Source: Nocardia pseudobrasiliensis NBRC 108224
GTDB taxonomy: Bacteria > Actinomycetota > Actinomycetes > Mycobacteriales > Mycobacteriaceae
NCBI RefSeq assembly: GCF_001613105.1
Contig: NZ_BDBS01000065.1
Location: 1-61,781, forward strand
Length of the DNA stretch: 61,781 bases
Reading direction: 5' to 3'
Under the pieces are notes generated by a model, which did no database searches, was not told where the DNA came from, and was given only the letters and a program-made list of their open reading frames with translations. Shown in pieces: positions 1 through 7,454 of this stretch; position 1 is the first letter of the stretch, and every line of letters begins with the position of its first letter. The translations under genes were made by a program, and so were the position numbers.

Positions 1-476
1 TCGTAGTCGTAACGGGGAAGCCATTGTGCAGGCAGCGATCCCTCGAGCCAGCTCACATCGAGTTCCCCCAAGTGTGTACCGCGAGGCTGCTTGCCCAACC
101 TGGACAGCTCATCGCTCAACTGGTCCCGGAAGATATCGCACCCCGACGCGAAAGCACGAGCACAGTTTTCACCGAACTCCCGCTCGAGCCATGCCGAATA
201 CGAGTCGTCGAACTTCACCTTCGGGAAGTCCTCCCACCTCCCATCCGAATCACCCGCCGACTCACTGGACTCGGGCAAGCTCCCCCATCGCAACGCCACA
301 CAGATTCCCCGCACTTTGTCCCGACGCACAGAACTTCCCGCCTCGTAACGACGCCACGTCTCACTGCCGACACCGGCCGCTCGTGCCGCTTCCTCGATGG
401 TCAAACCCAGCGCCTCGCGCCGCCTGCGGAGTGAGCTGCCGAACTCCGGGCCGCCGCTGACAACCTTCGGAGTCAT
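1..476 (-). CDS. XRE-family HTH regulator (partial, C-terminus off the left edge)
   Basis: An open frame runs from an ATG at 476 to the window edge (158 codons seen, no stop). Residues about 10-55 form an XRE/Cro helix-turn-helix (SLRRRREALGLTIEEAARA, then a WRRYE recognition segment). The rest is acidic and unrecognised. A strong ribosome site (AAGGAG, 6 nt before the ATG) fixes the start. Two 10-bp repeats lie just upstream and suggest autoregulation. Position inside a probable integrated element makes an element-maintenance regulator plausible (inference). Confidence 0.75.
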   Translation of the reverse strand, partial: MTPKVVSGGPEFGSSLRRRREALGLTIEEAARAAGVGSETWRRYEAGSSVRRDKVRGICVALRWGSLPESSESAGDSDGRWEDFPKVKFDDSYSAWLEREFGENCARAFASGCDIFRDQLSDELSRLGKQPRGTHLGELDVSWLEGSLPAQWLPRYDY

Positions 477-490
477 CCCAATCTCCTTAC

Positions 491-511
491 TGATGCATCA
501 CTGATGCCTCA
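491..511. promoter_or_regulatory. Tandem operator candidate upstream of XRE gene
   Basis: A perfect palindrome TGATGCATCA (491-500) is followed one base later by a near copy TGATGCCTCA (502-511). The 11-bp period puts both on the same face of the helix, 14 nt from the regulator start codon. This is the usual layout of an autorepressor site; the binding protein is inferred. Confidence 0.5.
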
Positions 512-943
512 GTATGACTGGCCAGGATGCCATTCGGCAAGACCGAAGAAGCGATTCTCCGTCGCTACGCCGCGAACCGGCTGCCCCCGCAGCGGACGCG
601 AATGATCATGGACTGCGCAAGGTTCGATGGAATAGATGATCACCGCTTACGCGACCGCCACCGCACGGAATCCGATCGGCTACGAGGAGCAACCGCCCGA
701 TGCGCAACAGAGTTCTACATGTCCAATCAGCGATGCTTTCGGCGCGAAAAGCTACCCTGAACAGCGAAAACGGCGGTTCTCCCGTCCGTTGGCAAGTTCT
801 TGGCAAGATGACTCCGGAGTAAGAACCAGGTCAAGCTCCAAAAACCTGCTCTGATCTGCATGAATACGACGGAACCAAAGAGACTTGATTCCTAATCCGC
901 CTCACTGCCAGTGTGGGTGCCTGCCCGATTTGGGCGGTTTGGG
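512..943. other. Region without a supported gene
   Basis: No open frame here has a convincing ribosome site or recognisable protein. An ATG frame at 527-760 (77 codons) is divergent from the XRE gene but lacks a Shine-Dalgarno sequence. The 8-mer TTGGCAAG occurs twice, 11 bp apart (789-796, 800-807), and may be a binding site. Otherwise nothing is seen. Confidence 0.4.
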
Positions 944-975
944 TGTTGGATTTGTTTCCTTCGAACTTTCCAACA
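944..975 (+). repeat. Leader element, copy 1 (32 bp, inverted-repeat ends)
   Basis: Ends are TGTTGGA and TCCAACA, able to form a 7-bp stem around an 18-nt centre. A second copy of the same length lies at 1964-1995, with a nearly identical centre (TTTGTTyCCTTCG...TTT). Each is followed after exactly 46 nt by an ATG of a small ORF. Candidate promoter/operator or transcribed stem-loop. Confidence 0.6.
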
Positions 976-1021
976 TCTATCCGGATAGAGATTGTGGCCC
1001 TCGATGTCGAGTATTGACCGT

Positions 1022-1099
1022 ATGAGAGCGGAACTGCGGACAAGCCTTGGACGCAACCATCCCTCGATCTCTACCAACCCCGTTATCGAAGAACGGTGA
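1022..1099 (+). CDS. Small leader ORF, 25 aa (module 1)
   Basis: Begins MRAELRTSLG and ends in TGA at 1097-1099, overlapping a GTG (1096) in the frame of the next gene. No ribosome site is visible, so a leaderless transcript would be needed. Support comes from the parallel arrangement at 2042-2167, where the same 46-nt spacing follows the repeated element. The peptides of the two modules do not resemble each other, so the ORF may be regulatory rather than a functional peptide. Confidence 0.35.
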   Translation: MRAELRTSLGRNHPSISTNPVIEER

Positions 1100-1206
1100 C
1101 CCGCACCGCGATCGGTCCACCTACCGATGAGGTCGGTGCACGACATCCCGCCGAGCCTACGGCCCGATCTTCGCGATGCCACGTGAAACCCGAAGAGAGA
1201 ACCGGA

Positions 1207-1935
1207 ATGAACGAACCAATGGACAGCAGACCCGCACTGACACTGGTCACCGGAGCCGATGTCGCCCCGCCCAGCGAGGATGGGATACCGAGCAAGTACG
1301 GCTATCCCCCGGACGAAGACCGGTACGACCGATTCGGTCGACTGCTACCGAGCTGGGGAATCTACGACCGCCGCAAGGTGAAGAACAACGGTGGCGGCAA
1401 CTGGCGGGCCTGGTACACCGACACCGACGCACAGCGGTTCACCCAGGACTTCAGGCTCCAGCGCGACGCCCAGGACTGGGCATCTGGACACGCGGAAGCC
1501 TTGTACCAGTTCAGCTACGACGATTACCTGCAGCAGGCGACAGCCGAGGAGATCCGCCGCGATCTGTTCGCGCGCCGGCACAAGATGCTCCGAGGCTGGA
1601 AGGGCTTCCACGGGGGACACGATCTCCACGCGGCTCGGCGCAATAACTACGGATATGGGCACGAGACTCCGCGTGGGATCCTGGTTGCCGTCTGGACGGC
1701 GGCGCGCGCGGTCACCGTGCGGTACCGCGACGATCGAGGCAAGATCCGCACCGCCGGACCCGGCATGACATGCAACATCCGGGACAACTTTCTGGAGGTC
1801 CTCAGCCCGTCCGGCGGCCCGGGCGCGGTCATGACCCGCATCCACATCGACTCCGTCCTCAGCATCGAGGTCTTCGCGGACGACAACTGGGATCACATGC
1901 GCGAAACTCCCCGCGCCACCTCAGGACGCAGCTAG
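1207..1935 (+). CDS. Hypothetical protein, element cargo
   Basis: A 242-residue protein from the ATG at 1207, which has a purine-rich ribosome site (GAGAGA) 6 nt upstream. A GTG at 1096 in the same frame, overlapping the small ORF stop, would add 37 residues of weakly protein-like sequence. I recognise no family. The centre is rich in Trp, Tyr, His and Arg, with no membrane segment or signal peptide. It precedes the DUF5593-like gene in the same direction with a homologous leader, so the two may be co-regulated. Confidence 0.7.
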   Translation: MNEPMDSRPALTLVTGADVAPPSEDGIPSKYGYPPDEDRYDRFGRLLPSWGIYDRRKVKNNGGGNWRAWYTDTDAQRFTQDFRLQRDAQDWASGHAEALYQFSYDDYLQQATAEEIRRDLFARRHKMLRGWKGFHGGHDLHAARRNNYGYGHETPRGILVAVWTAARAVTVRYRDDRGKIRTAGPGMTCNIRDNFLEVLSPSGGPGAVMTRIHIDSVLSIEVFADDNWDHMRETPRATSGRS

Positions 1936-1963
1936 CGCGATGATCCCTGGCGCACGGTCGAGG

Positions 1964-1995
1964 TGTTGGATTTGTTCCCTTCGGATTTTCCAACA
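1964..1995 (+). repeat. Leader element, copy 2 (32 bp, inverted-repeat ends)
   Basis: Second copy of the element at 944-975: the same TGTTGGA/TCCAACA ends, the same 32-bp length, and the same 46 nt to the following small-ORF ATG. Downstream sequence also retains patches of identity (CCGG, GAGAT, GGC). A duplicated leader is the simplest reading. Confidence 0.6.
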
Positions 1996-2041
1996 GCGTC
2001 CGGGGTGGAGATCGCGGCATCCGCTGACGAACATCGAGTAC

Positions 2042-2167
2042 ATGACAACACAGCAGACCGCAATGCTCGATCGAGCGTTTCCAGGCGAGATGGCTCACGC
2101 GGTCTTCTCCCGATTCACCACGCTCGGAATGTTCTTCGGCTCCAGATGTCAAGGCGGTCGGCTATGA
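2042..2167 (+). CDS. Small leader ORF, 41 aa (module 2)
   Basis: Begins MTTQQTAMLD. The stop overlaps the next start as ATGA (2164-2167), the classic arrangement for translational coupling. It lies 46 nt after the second copy of the repeated element. There is no visible Shine-Dalgarno, so leaderless translation or a non-coding leader are both possible. Confidence 0.45.
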   Translation: MTTQQTAMLDRAFPGEMAHAVFSRFTTLGMFFGSRCQGGRL

Positions 2168-3240
2168 CTGTGCCGACCACACCGCCGCTGCCGACACCGA
2201 GCTCGATGCCACGTCACGTCGGCAGCAAGTCTCGGCCGCCGATCAGGCACGTATCCCACCACTGGGTGATAGTGGAGGCCCTTGGCGGCACCGAGCATCC
2301 TGCCGTGGTCGTCGACGGTAGCTATCGCCGCAACTTCGCCAACCTCAACCGTGTCACCGTCGCCACCAGCGCCGCGGTCGCCCGACGCCTTCGTCCGCTC
2401 GTCGAGCGCTGCGCATCTTCCGCGAGCGAACAGTCCGAACAGGTCGGACTTCCTTCCGGAGCGACGCTCAAGATCAGCGCGATACCGGTATTCGGTCCCG
2501 CGGGCACTGTTTTCGGAGTCGGCCTGTGGGTCGGGCCGCCAGGCACGCACAATCCGCAGCGACCGCTGGTCGCGGCTGTCGAGTGGGACCGTCGAGCTGG
2601 CACCGCGACCCTGACTCCGGAGCTCAACCGGCGGCTCGAACTCTCACCGGCCGACAATTCCTGCCCTGTACCACTTTCCAGGCTTATGTCATGTTTCGAT
2701 CATTGGAGCGATCGGGAAGGCTTTCTCTCGTTGTTCGATCCCGACAGCCCTGCCGATCGGTGGACCGGCACGGCCACAACGCAACCCCGCTACGGTGACC
2801 GCTGGCGTGTGCAGATCGCCGCCAAGGTCACGTCGGACCGATCGACGGTGCGAGCCCTCCTCGCAGATCTGCGCGACGACGATTCTTCCGCTGCACCCGA
2901 TTTCAGATCCGCAGCGATTCGGCAACTGCCCCTCGCACCCGAGCACGCGATCGGGATCATGGATCTGAAATCTTCACTCATTCACGAATGGGTCGACCCC
3001 AGATATCGTCTCGCCGCGAAGCGGCACAGACCACCCCGGATACATCCAGACGACCAGGCGGACATCGCTATGGTTCGCCGTCACCTGCTGGCCGGAACCT
3101 CGAGGATCACCAATCTATTCCGGACTGCGTCGGACGATGAACCGTGGCTTACTGTCCGCGCGCAGTGGATGCTGATCTGCCGGGGCGAGCGACCGCAAGC
3201 CCTGATCGATCTCGCGCCTCGGCCTCGCGGCATCCGATGA
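2164..3240 (+). CDS. DUF5593-like PAS/GAF-type protein
   Basis: 358 residues from the ATG coupled to the small ORF. The N-terminal third (WVIVEALGG, then IPVFGPAGTVFGVGLWVGP) resembles the DUF5593 family of mycobacteria and nocardiae, predicted PAS/GAF-like ligand-binding proteins of unknown role. The C-terminal part has a second PAS-like stretch (RIHPDDQADIAMVRRHL). No catalytic or output domain is visible, so a sensor or scaffold role is inferred. It converges on lsr2 with a 1-bp gap. The family call is from memory and needs a profile search. Confidence 0.7.
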   Translation: MTVPTTPPLPTPSSMPRHVGSKSRPPIRHVSHHWVIVEALGGTEHPAVVVDGSYRRNFANLNRVTVATSAAVARRLRPLVERCASSASEQSEQVGLPSGATLKISAIPVFGPAGTVFGVGLWVGPPGTHNPQRPLVAAVEWDRRAGTATLTPELNRRLELSPADNSCPVPLSRLMSCFDHWSDREGFLSLFDPDSPADRWTGTATTQPRYGDRWRVQIAAKVTSDRSTVRALLADLRDDDSSAAPDFRSAAIRQLPLAPEHAIGIMDLKSSLIHEWVDPRYRLAAKRHRPPRIHPDDQADIAMVRRHLLAGTSRITNLFRTASDDEPWLTVRAQWMLICRGERPQALIDLAPRPRGIR

Positions 3241-3241
3241 G

Positions 3242-3577
3242 TTAGGCGACGGCCTTCTCATACGCCGCGACCACGTCGGCTTGAATGCGTCCACGCGTGG
3301 AGACCGTGAATCCGTTCTTGCGAGCCCAGGCCCGGATTTCTGCGGTCTTCTCGGATTTGGTGGTCGGCCGGGCCGGAGCCTTGGTAGCCCGGGCATTGCG
3401 GCCGACCTTCCGAGCGTGGGTGGTCCACTGTTCGAGGGTTTCGCGGAGTTTGCCCGAATTCAGCGTGGATAGGTCGATCTCGTATTCGACGCCGTCGAGC
3501 GCGAACAACACCGTCTCCACTGCCGTCGATGTCCCATCGAAATCGTCGACGAGCTCGACAACAACCTTGCGTGCCAT
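3242..3577 (-). CDS. lsr2: Lsr2-type nucleoid-associated silencer
   Basis: 111 residues, the usual Lsr2 length. The N-terminal dimerisation region starts MARKVVVELVDDFDG. The C-terminal DNA-binding domain (about 75-111) carries the AT-hook-like RGR at 95-97 (STRGRIQADVV). Lsr2 binds AT-rich DNA and silences acquired genes, as H-NS does. Start chosen for the AAGGGGA site 7 nt upstream. It sits between element cargo and integrase, so this is probably an accessory paralogue carried by the element, with the housekeeping copy elsewhere (inference). Confidence 0.92.
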   Translation of the reverse strand: MARKVVVELVDDFDGTSTAVETVLFALDGVEYEIDLSTLNSGKLRETLEQWTTHARKVGRNARATKAPARPTTKSEKTAEIRAWARKNGFTVSTRGRIQADVVAAYEKAVA

Positions 3578-3588
3578 GGAAATTCCCC

Positions 3589-3600
3589 TTGATCGATCAA
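3589..3600. promoter_or_regulatory. Palindrome in lsr2 5' region
   Basis: Perfect 12-bp palindrome TTGATCGATCAA, 11 nt upstream of the lsr2 start and overlapping the ribosome site edge. An AT-rich stretch (GGTTATATTCATATCC on the minus strand) further upstream could hold the -10. Likely operator; the regulator is unknown. Confidence 0.4.
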
Positions 3601-3649
3601 CAGACAGGATATGAATATAACCAGCAACCCGCCCCCAACCTCTATGTGT

Positions 3650-3685
3650 GGTGGTGTGTCGGCGCCGAAACGTCGACACACCACC
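3650..3685 (-). terminator. Hairpin after integrase gene
   Basis: A 12-bp perfect stem (GGTGGTGTGTCG with CGACACACCACC) and 12-nt loop, starting 5 nt past the integrase stop. No U-tract, as is common in actinobacteria. It would insulate lsr2 from the int transcript. Confidence 0.65.
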
Positions 3686-3690
3686 GCCGC

Positions 3691-5007
3691 TCAGAACCCC
3701 AATCCGTCGGCCGAGGTCAGCAGCACACGCGACGACATCGGTTTGGACAGTTGGTTCTCGCCGGTCGACTTGTCTTCACTTGTGGTCGTGTCCTGGGGTG
3801 CGGACTTCTTGAGGTACTTCGAGATTCGCTGTGCGTCCTTCTCGAGCTGGGTCGTATCTACGCGTAGATACAACTCGGTCACTCGCGGGTCGGAGTGCCC
3901 GGCGATCTTCTGCAGCCGGTGTAGCGGTACACCGGCGTCGGCGAACCAGGTCAAACCGGTGTGGCGCAACGTGTGCCGTACCAGGTGGTCGTAGCCCAGG
4001 TTGTGGACGACCTTGTCCCAGTTGGTTGCTCGGCGCAGGCTCGCGGTCGCGATGCATCCGCCACGTCGGCCGAGGAACAGGCGGGCATCGGGATTGCCGC
4101 GGCATGCCGCGATTCGGGCCAGGATCATCGGGCGGATCTCCTCGATGATCGGAACCTTGCGAGCCCGGTTTCCCTTGGTTCCCTTGTCGATGAGCCCACC
4201 GCGGGTCATCGTGGTCTGACGTCGGATCGTCCACACCCAGGACTCGGTGTCGATATCGCGGAGCCGGCAGCCCGATACCTCCCCGATCCGTGCCGCGGTG
4301 CAGGCCGCGAACATCACCACATCACCCCAGACCCGATAGTGGTCGAACGATGCCTCCACCAGCGCATCACACAACTCCACCAGAGCATCCCAGTTCGGGA
4401 TCGCCAGCGCTCGCGGGTCTTTCAGCTCGTCCTCGATCTGCTTGTAGAGCTCCTGCCAGCCACGCACCCGCGCGGGATTGTCGTCCCGATACCCGTCGCG
4501 TTTGGCCTGCTCCATGACCCGGACCAGTACGGCGATCGTGTTTTTGATCGTCGACTTGCTGCAGGCCTGCTCCTCGATCCACTTCACGATCGCCCGATCG
4601 ACCATCCCGTAAGTGATCGACACCAGTGGCAGATGCCCCAACGTGGGCACGACCCGGCGGCGCCAACCAGACAGATAAGGATCCAGGGTCTTCGCGTCGA
4701 GCCCGCGCAGGGCGAGCTCGAGCGTGGACTTCTCCGTATCCAGCGCAGTGGATTCCGCATAGCCGAGGAGCGTGAAATTGCCGCGCAGCGGATCAATGCC
4801 ACGACCGGCCAACCGGCTCATCCGCTCGATCCAGTCCTCGGCCAGGGGGCGGGACTCGAAGGTGACCGATTTTGAATCCCGCTTCTTGGTCTGCGGGTGG
4901 GTCCAGCGGGCGCGTGCCCGAAAGGGGTTGCCGGATCGGCCTCGCGGGAGTTCCTCGATGTCGAAGGTCACCTTCAGTCCGACCGGGATATCGAGTGCCG
5001 TGGTCAT
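3691..5007 (-). CDS. int: Tyrosine recombinase (integrase)
   Basis: 438 residues. A core-binding domain (about 110-195) precedes a catalytic domain with Arg240 (CTAARIGEVSG), H345-x-x-R348 (RHTLRHTG), His371 (AGHSDP) and Tyr380 (TELYLRV), a complete tyrosine-recombinase set. The start is supported by GGGAGG before the ATG. It lies just downstream of an excisionase gene and about 680 bp from a tRNA-Pro gene, which points to site-specific integration of an element into the tRNA 3' end. Cargo lies to the left; the far attachment site is outside the window. Confidence 0.95.
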   Translation of the reverse strand: MTTALDIPVGLKVTFDIEELPRGRSGNPFRARARWTHPQTKKRDSKSVTFESRPLAEDWIERMSRLAGRGIDPLRGNFTLLGYAESTALDTEKSTLELALRGLDAKTLDPYLSGWRRRVVPTLGHLPLVSITYGMVDRAIVKWIEEQACSKSTIKNTIAVLVRVMEQAKRDGYRDDNPARVRGWQELYKQIEDELKDPRALAIPNWDALVELCDALVEASFDHYRVWGDVVMFAACTAARIGEVSGCRLRDIDTESWVWTIRRQTTMTRGGLIDKGTKGNRARKVPIIEEIRPMILARIAACRGNPDARLFLGRRGGCIATASLRRATNWDKVVHNLGYDHLVRHTLRHTGLTWFADAGVPLHRLQKIAGHSDPRVTELYLRVDTTQLEKDAQRISKYLKKSAPQDTTTSEDKSTGENQLSKPMSSRVLLTSADGLGF

Positions 5008-5050
5008 CGTGCCTCCCGGACCATCGGGAGCATCGGCATCGGGATGACGT

Positions 5051-5275
5051 TCAGGGCTCGGGGACGACATGGCGCGTGTGCAGGAACGCTTCGAGGTCGC
5101 TGTGCGGATACAGCGCGACACGGTCGGACAGGCGAATGAAGCCCGGCCCTTGGACCGGGTCGGCTCGCCGCCATCGGCGCAGCGTCGAGGGGTTGACGCC
5201 GAGGATTTTCGCGACCTCGCCGGTGGTGTACATGCGTTGATCGAGTAATTGGGAACTGCTTTGGGGTTGTGACAC
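5051..5275 (-). CDS. xis: Excisionase-like winged-helix protein
   Basis: 74 residues from a GTG with GGAG 7 nt upstream; an internal ATG 14 codons later (MYTTGEVAKILGV) is an alternative. The MerR/excisionase-type helix-turn-helix continues NPSTLRRWRR and ends near LYPHSDLEAFL, typical of the Xis/helix_turn_helix_17 families. Xis proteins bend DNA at the attachment site and tip the integrase to excision. It precedes int by 43 bp, probably in the same transcript. Confidence 0.85.
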   Translation of the reverse strand: MSQPQSSSQLLDQRMYTTGEVAKILGVNPSTLRRWRRADPVQGPGFIRLSDRVALYPHSDLEAFLHTRHVVPEP

Positions 5276-5660
5276 GACGGATCTCCGGTCCCGAGCACCC
5301 ACCGCACCGACGCAACCGAGATGATCCAGCCCGTGAGTAGAAGTGGGTGTGTGCGGAATCCGCTGCGGCTGAACTTGGTTGGTGTTCGCCGACTGCGGCG
5401 TCGTCCGGCTCCGCCGTCGCGGTTACCGGGAATGCCCGACAGACCGGGCGCTCCCCCACCGTAACCGCGCTCCCGGCGTGCCCGCAACCGCCCGGCACGT
5501 CCCCCTGGCCTCGACGAGGTCCCCGTGCGGGCATCAGTACGCGCGATACGCGATGAGGAGAAAGAACGCGATGCCCGGCGTGCTCCACAACACTCGTAGG
5601 ACCCGACACGCCCGGGCTTTCGCCCGTGGTCCACATTTGGTCCACAGAACGGGACCAGGA
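5276..5660. other. Putative attachment-site arm region
   Basis: No gene is supported. The stretch lies between the xis start and the tRNA-Pro 3' end, where integrase arm and Xis sites would be expected. Near the tRNA the 9-mer TGGTCCACA occurs twice with an 11-bp period (5627-5635, 5638-5646). The attachment core should be in or next to the tRNA 3' half, but the partner repeat is not in the window. Confidence 0.4.
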
Positions 5661-5677
5661 AGGGGGTGAAACCCCCT
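5661..5677 (-). terminator. Hairpin downstream of tRNA-Pro
   Basis: Perfect 7-bp stem with 3-nt loop (AGGGGGT GAA ACCCCCT), 6 nt beyond the encoded CCA end of the tRNA. Likely tRNA terminator; it could equally be element DNA that replaced the original one. Confidence 0.6.
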
Positions 5678-5683
5678 CTGACC

Positions 5684-5760
<77 letters not shown>

Positions 5761-5850
5761 CCGCATCCGCTCTCGCGGGTGCTCGAAGAGATTACCCCAC
5801 GCACCCCGGTCACGACCAAATCGGCAGGAGAAACGGGGTTTTGTGTTGGG

Positions 5851-6636
5851 TCAGGCGGGGAGGGGGGTCAGGTGGGCTACGGCTCGGATGTCGTTTTCTA
5901 CCGTGAAGTAGAGGGTCAGGGAGTCGGGGGCGTGGACGGGGTGGAGGTGGACTCGGTCGCCGAAGTGGATGGGTTTGTTGTATTCCAGGATGTAGCGGTG
6001 GGGGGATTGGGTGAGGTGGGTTGTGGGGGAAGCGTATTCGTGGACCGCGTGCCAGTAGGCGGTGTTGGTGACGTGTTCGAAGTGGTCGATGTCGGTGCGG
6101 CGCAACGGGAATGGGATGCCGGGGACCGGCGGGAGGGGGGTGGTGAGCCATTGTTTCCAGCGCAGGCGCTGGTCCAGGGCGGTGGTGGCCATGAGGTCGA
6201 AGAAGGAGTCGGACATGCGCGAGGGGCTCATCGCCTCCTTGTTCATGTGGATCCAGAAGCCCTCGGTTTCGATCAGGCCGCCGCTGGAGGAGTCGATGCG
6301 CACCCGCATGGCGACCCAGCGCGAGGACAGGCCCGAGCACCAGCGGCGCACCCGCAGTTGGGCGGGCCATTCCACGGGCCGAATCACATCGATCACCGTG
6401 CGGCGCACGATCCAGTGCGGGTGGGTGTCCATGGCGTCGGTGTGCACGAGATGGTCGACCCCGGCCTCCTGCAGGTGGCGGGCGATGCCGTCGATGCGCA
6501 GGTACTGGTGTTCATCCATGTCCGCGGTGCCCAACCGGCGCTGGATATCGAAGATGTGCCCGGATTCGGGCACCGGCGCCAGGGGCTCGGTCATCGGGTT
6601 CAGAACGGGGCGCGGGGGGCTCACGAGCTGCGACAT
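5851..6636 (-). CDS. Acyl-ACP thioesterase-family protein
   Basis: 261 residues with the double hot-dog layout of plant FatA/bacterial acyl-ACP thioesterases. The first half holds LRIDGIARHLQEAGVDHL and the IxxxRxVID-type strand; the second begins near DIDHFEHVTNTAYW, the usual catalytic N-x-H-x-type region. It would hydrolyse acyl-ACP or acyl-CoA to free fatty acid. Similar proteins occur in mycobacteria (Rv2001-like). The ATG at 6636 has GGAGG 8 nt upstream, better than the GTG two codons earlier. Substrate length cannot be read. Confidence 0.8.
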   Translation of the reverse strand: MSQLVSPPRPVLNPMTEPLAPVPESGHIFDIQRRLGTADMDEHQYLRIDGIARHLQEAGVDHLVHTDAMDTHPHWIVRRTVIDVIRPVEWPAQLRVRRWCSGLSSRWVAMRVRIDSSSGGLIETEGFWIHMNKEAMSPSRMSDSFFDLMATTALDQRLRWKQWLTTPLPPVPGIPFPLRRTDIDHFEHVTNTAYWHAVHEYASPTTHLTQSPHRYILEYNKPIHFGDRVHLHPVHAPDSLTLYFTVENDIRAVAHLTPLPA

Positions 6637-6785
6637 CGGCACGACCTCCAGAGATATGGAATCCGGGGAACCTGCATCGAGCGGCGGTGCGTCGAACAGA
6701 AGCGTGATCGAAGCCGAGACTAGTGCAGTTTGCCATCGTTTTCAGTGCGAGCCCGGGCCGGTGTGAAGGCGGACCTACATATGAC

Positions 6786-6819
6786 GGCGCCCGTGGTGCG
6801 CATTCGCACCACGGGCGCC
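6786..6819 (-). terminator. Strong hairpin after L,D-transpeptidase gene
   Basis: Perfect 15-bp stem (GGCGCCCGTGGTGCG with CGCACCACGGGCGCC) and CATT loop, 22 nt past the stop of the gene at 6842. Confidence 0.85.
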
Positions 6820-6841
6820 CGGAACCGGATGTCTTACGGTG

Positions 6842-7336
6842 TCAGCGCACGACCTCGAACTGATCACCCGGATTGATGTAGTCGTAGAACGCCTTGGCGC
6901 CCTCGGGGACCATCCGGATGCAGCCGTGGGACTGCTCGTCGACCGGTCCGATATGGGTGGCGATATCGCCGTTGAAGAAGATCGCCCACCGCATCTCGGC
7001 ATTGTGCATAGTGCTCCAGTGGTACTCCTTCTTGAACGCCGCGCGGAACACCCCCGGCGGCGTCTCGTACCCGGGGCGGCCGTGGGAGATCGGCGTGGGG
7101 CCGTAGACAACGCGGCCGTGGTCCATCAGCCAGCCCTCATTGGTGGACAGCTGTAGGCAGGCGCGCGTCTCGGCGGAGTTACAGGGCGCTTTGATGGGGG
7201 CGGGTTCGACCAGCGACGCAACGCCGGGGAGATCGGGGCCGCCGGGCCACAGTGGTTCGGCCTGCGCGGGCGCGGCCACCGCCACCGCGGCGACACCGCC
7301 GAGCACCGCGTGCCCGAGGAAACGCATCTTGCTCAT
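6842..7336 (-). CDS. Secreted L,D-transpeptidase (YkuD domain)
   Basis: 164 residues. A signal peptide (hydrophobic 8-22, cleavage after AQA at 26) is followed by a YkuD catalytic domain with His128 and the SHGCIRM motif (nucleophile Cys139). Such enzymes form 3-3 peptidoglycan crosslinks or attach proteins to peptidoglycan. It is shorter than mycobacterial Ldt enzymes, without Ig-like domains, resembling the minimal secreted YkuD type. AGAGG lies 8 nt before the ATG. Monocistronic, closed by the hairpin at 6786. Confidence 0.9.
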   Translation of the reverse strand: MSKMRFLGHAVLGGVAAVAVAAPAQAEPLWPGGPDLPGVASLVEPAPIKAPCNSAETRACLQLSTNEGWLMDHGRVVYGPTPISHGRPGYETPPGVFRAAFKKEYHWSTMHNAEMRWAIFFNGDIATHIGPVDEQSHGCIRMVPEGAKAFYDYINPGDQFEVVR

Positions 7337-7454
7337 GGGAGAACCTCTCTATCCCGTCTTCTTCGGCACGAGCTCGAAAACAAGCTGGAGGTGAATCGTG
7401 ATCATTGTGGCCCGAGATCGCCCCCGCCACCGGGATTTCGCTTTCGTCCGCTGT

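Noticed and set aside
527..760. 77-codon ORF divergent from the XRE gene
   Set aside because: No ribosome site and no recognisable sequence; the divergent location alone is not enough.
6643..6785. Possible small RNA between thioesterase and transpeptidase genes
   Set aside because: The only structure is the strong hairpin at 6786-6819, fully explained as a terminator.
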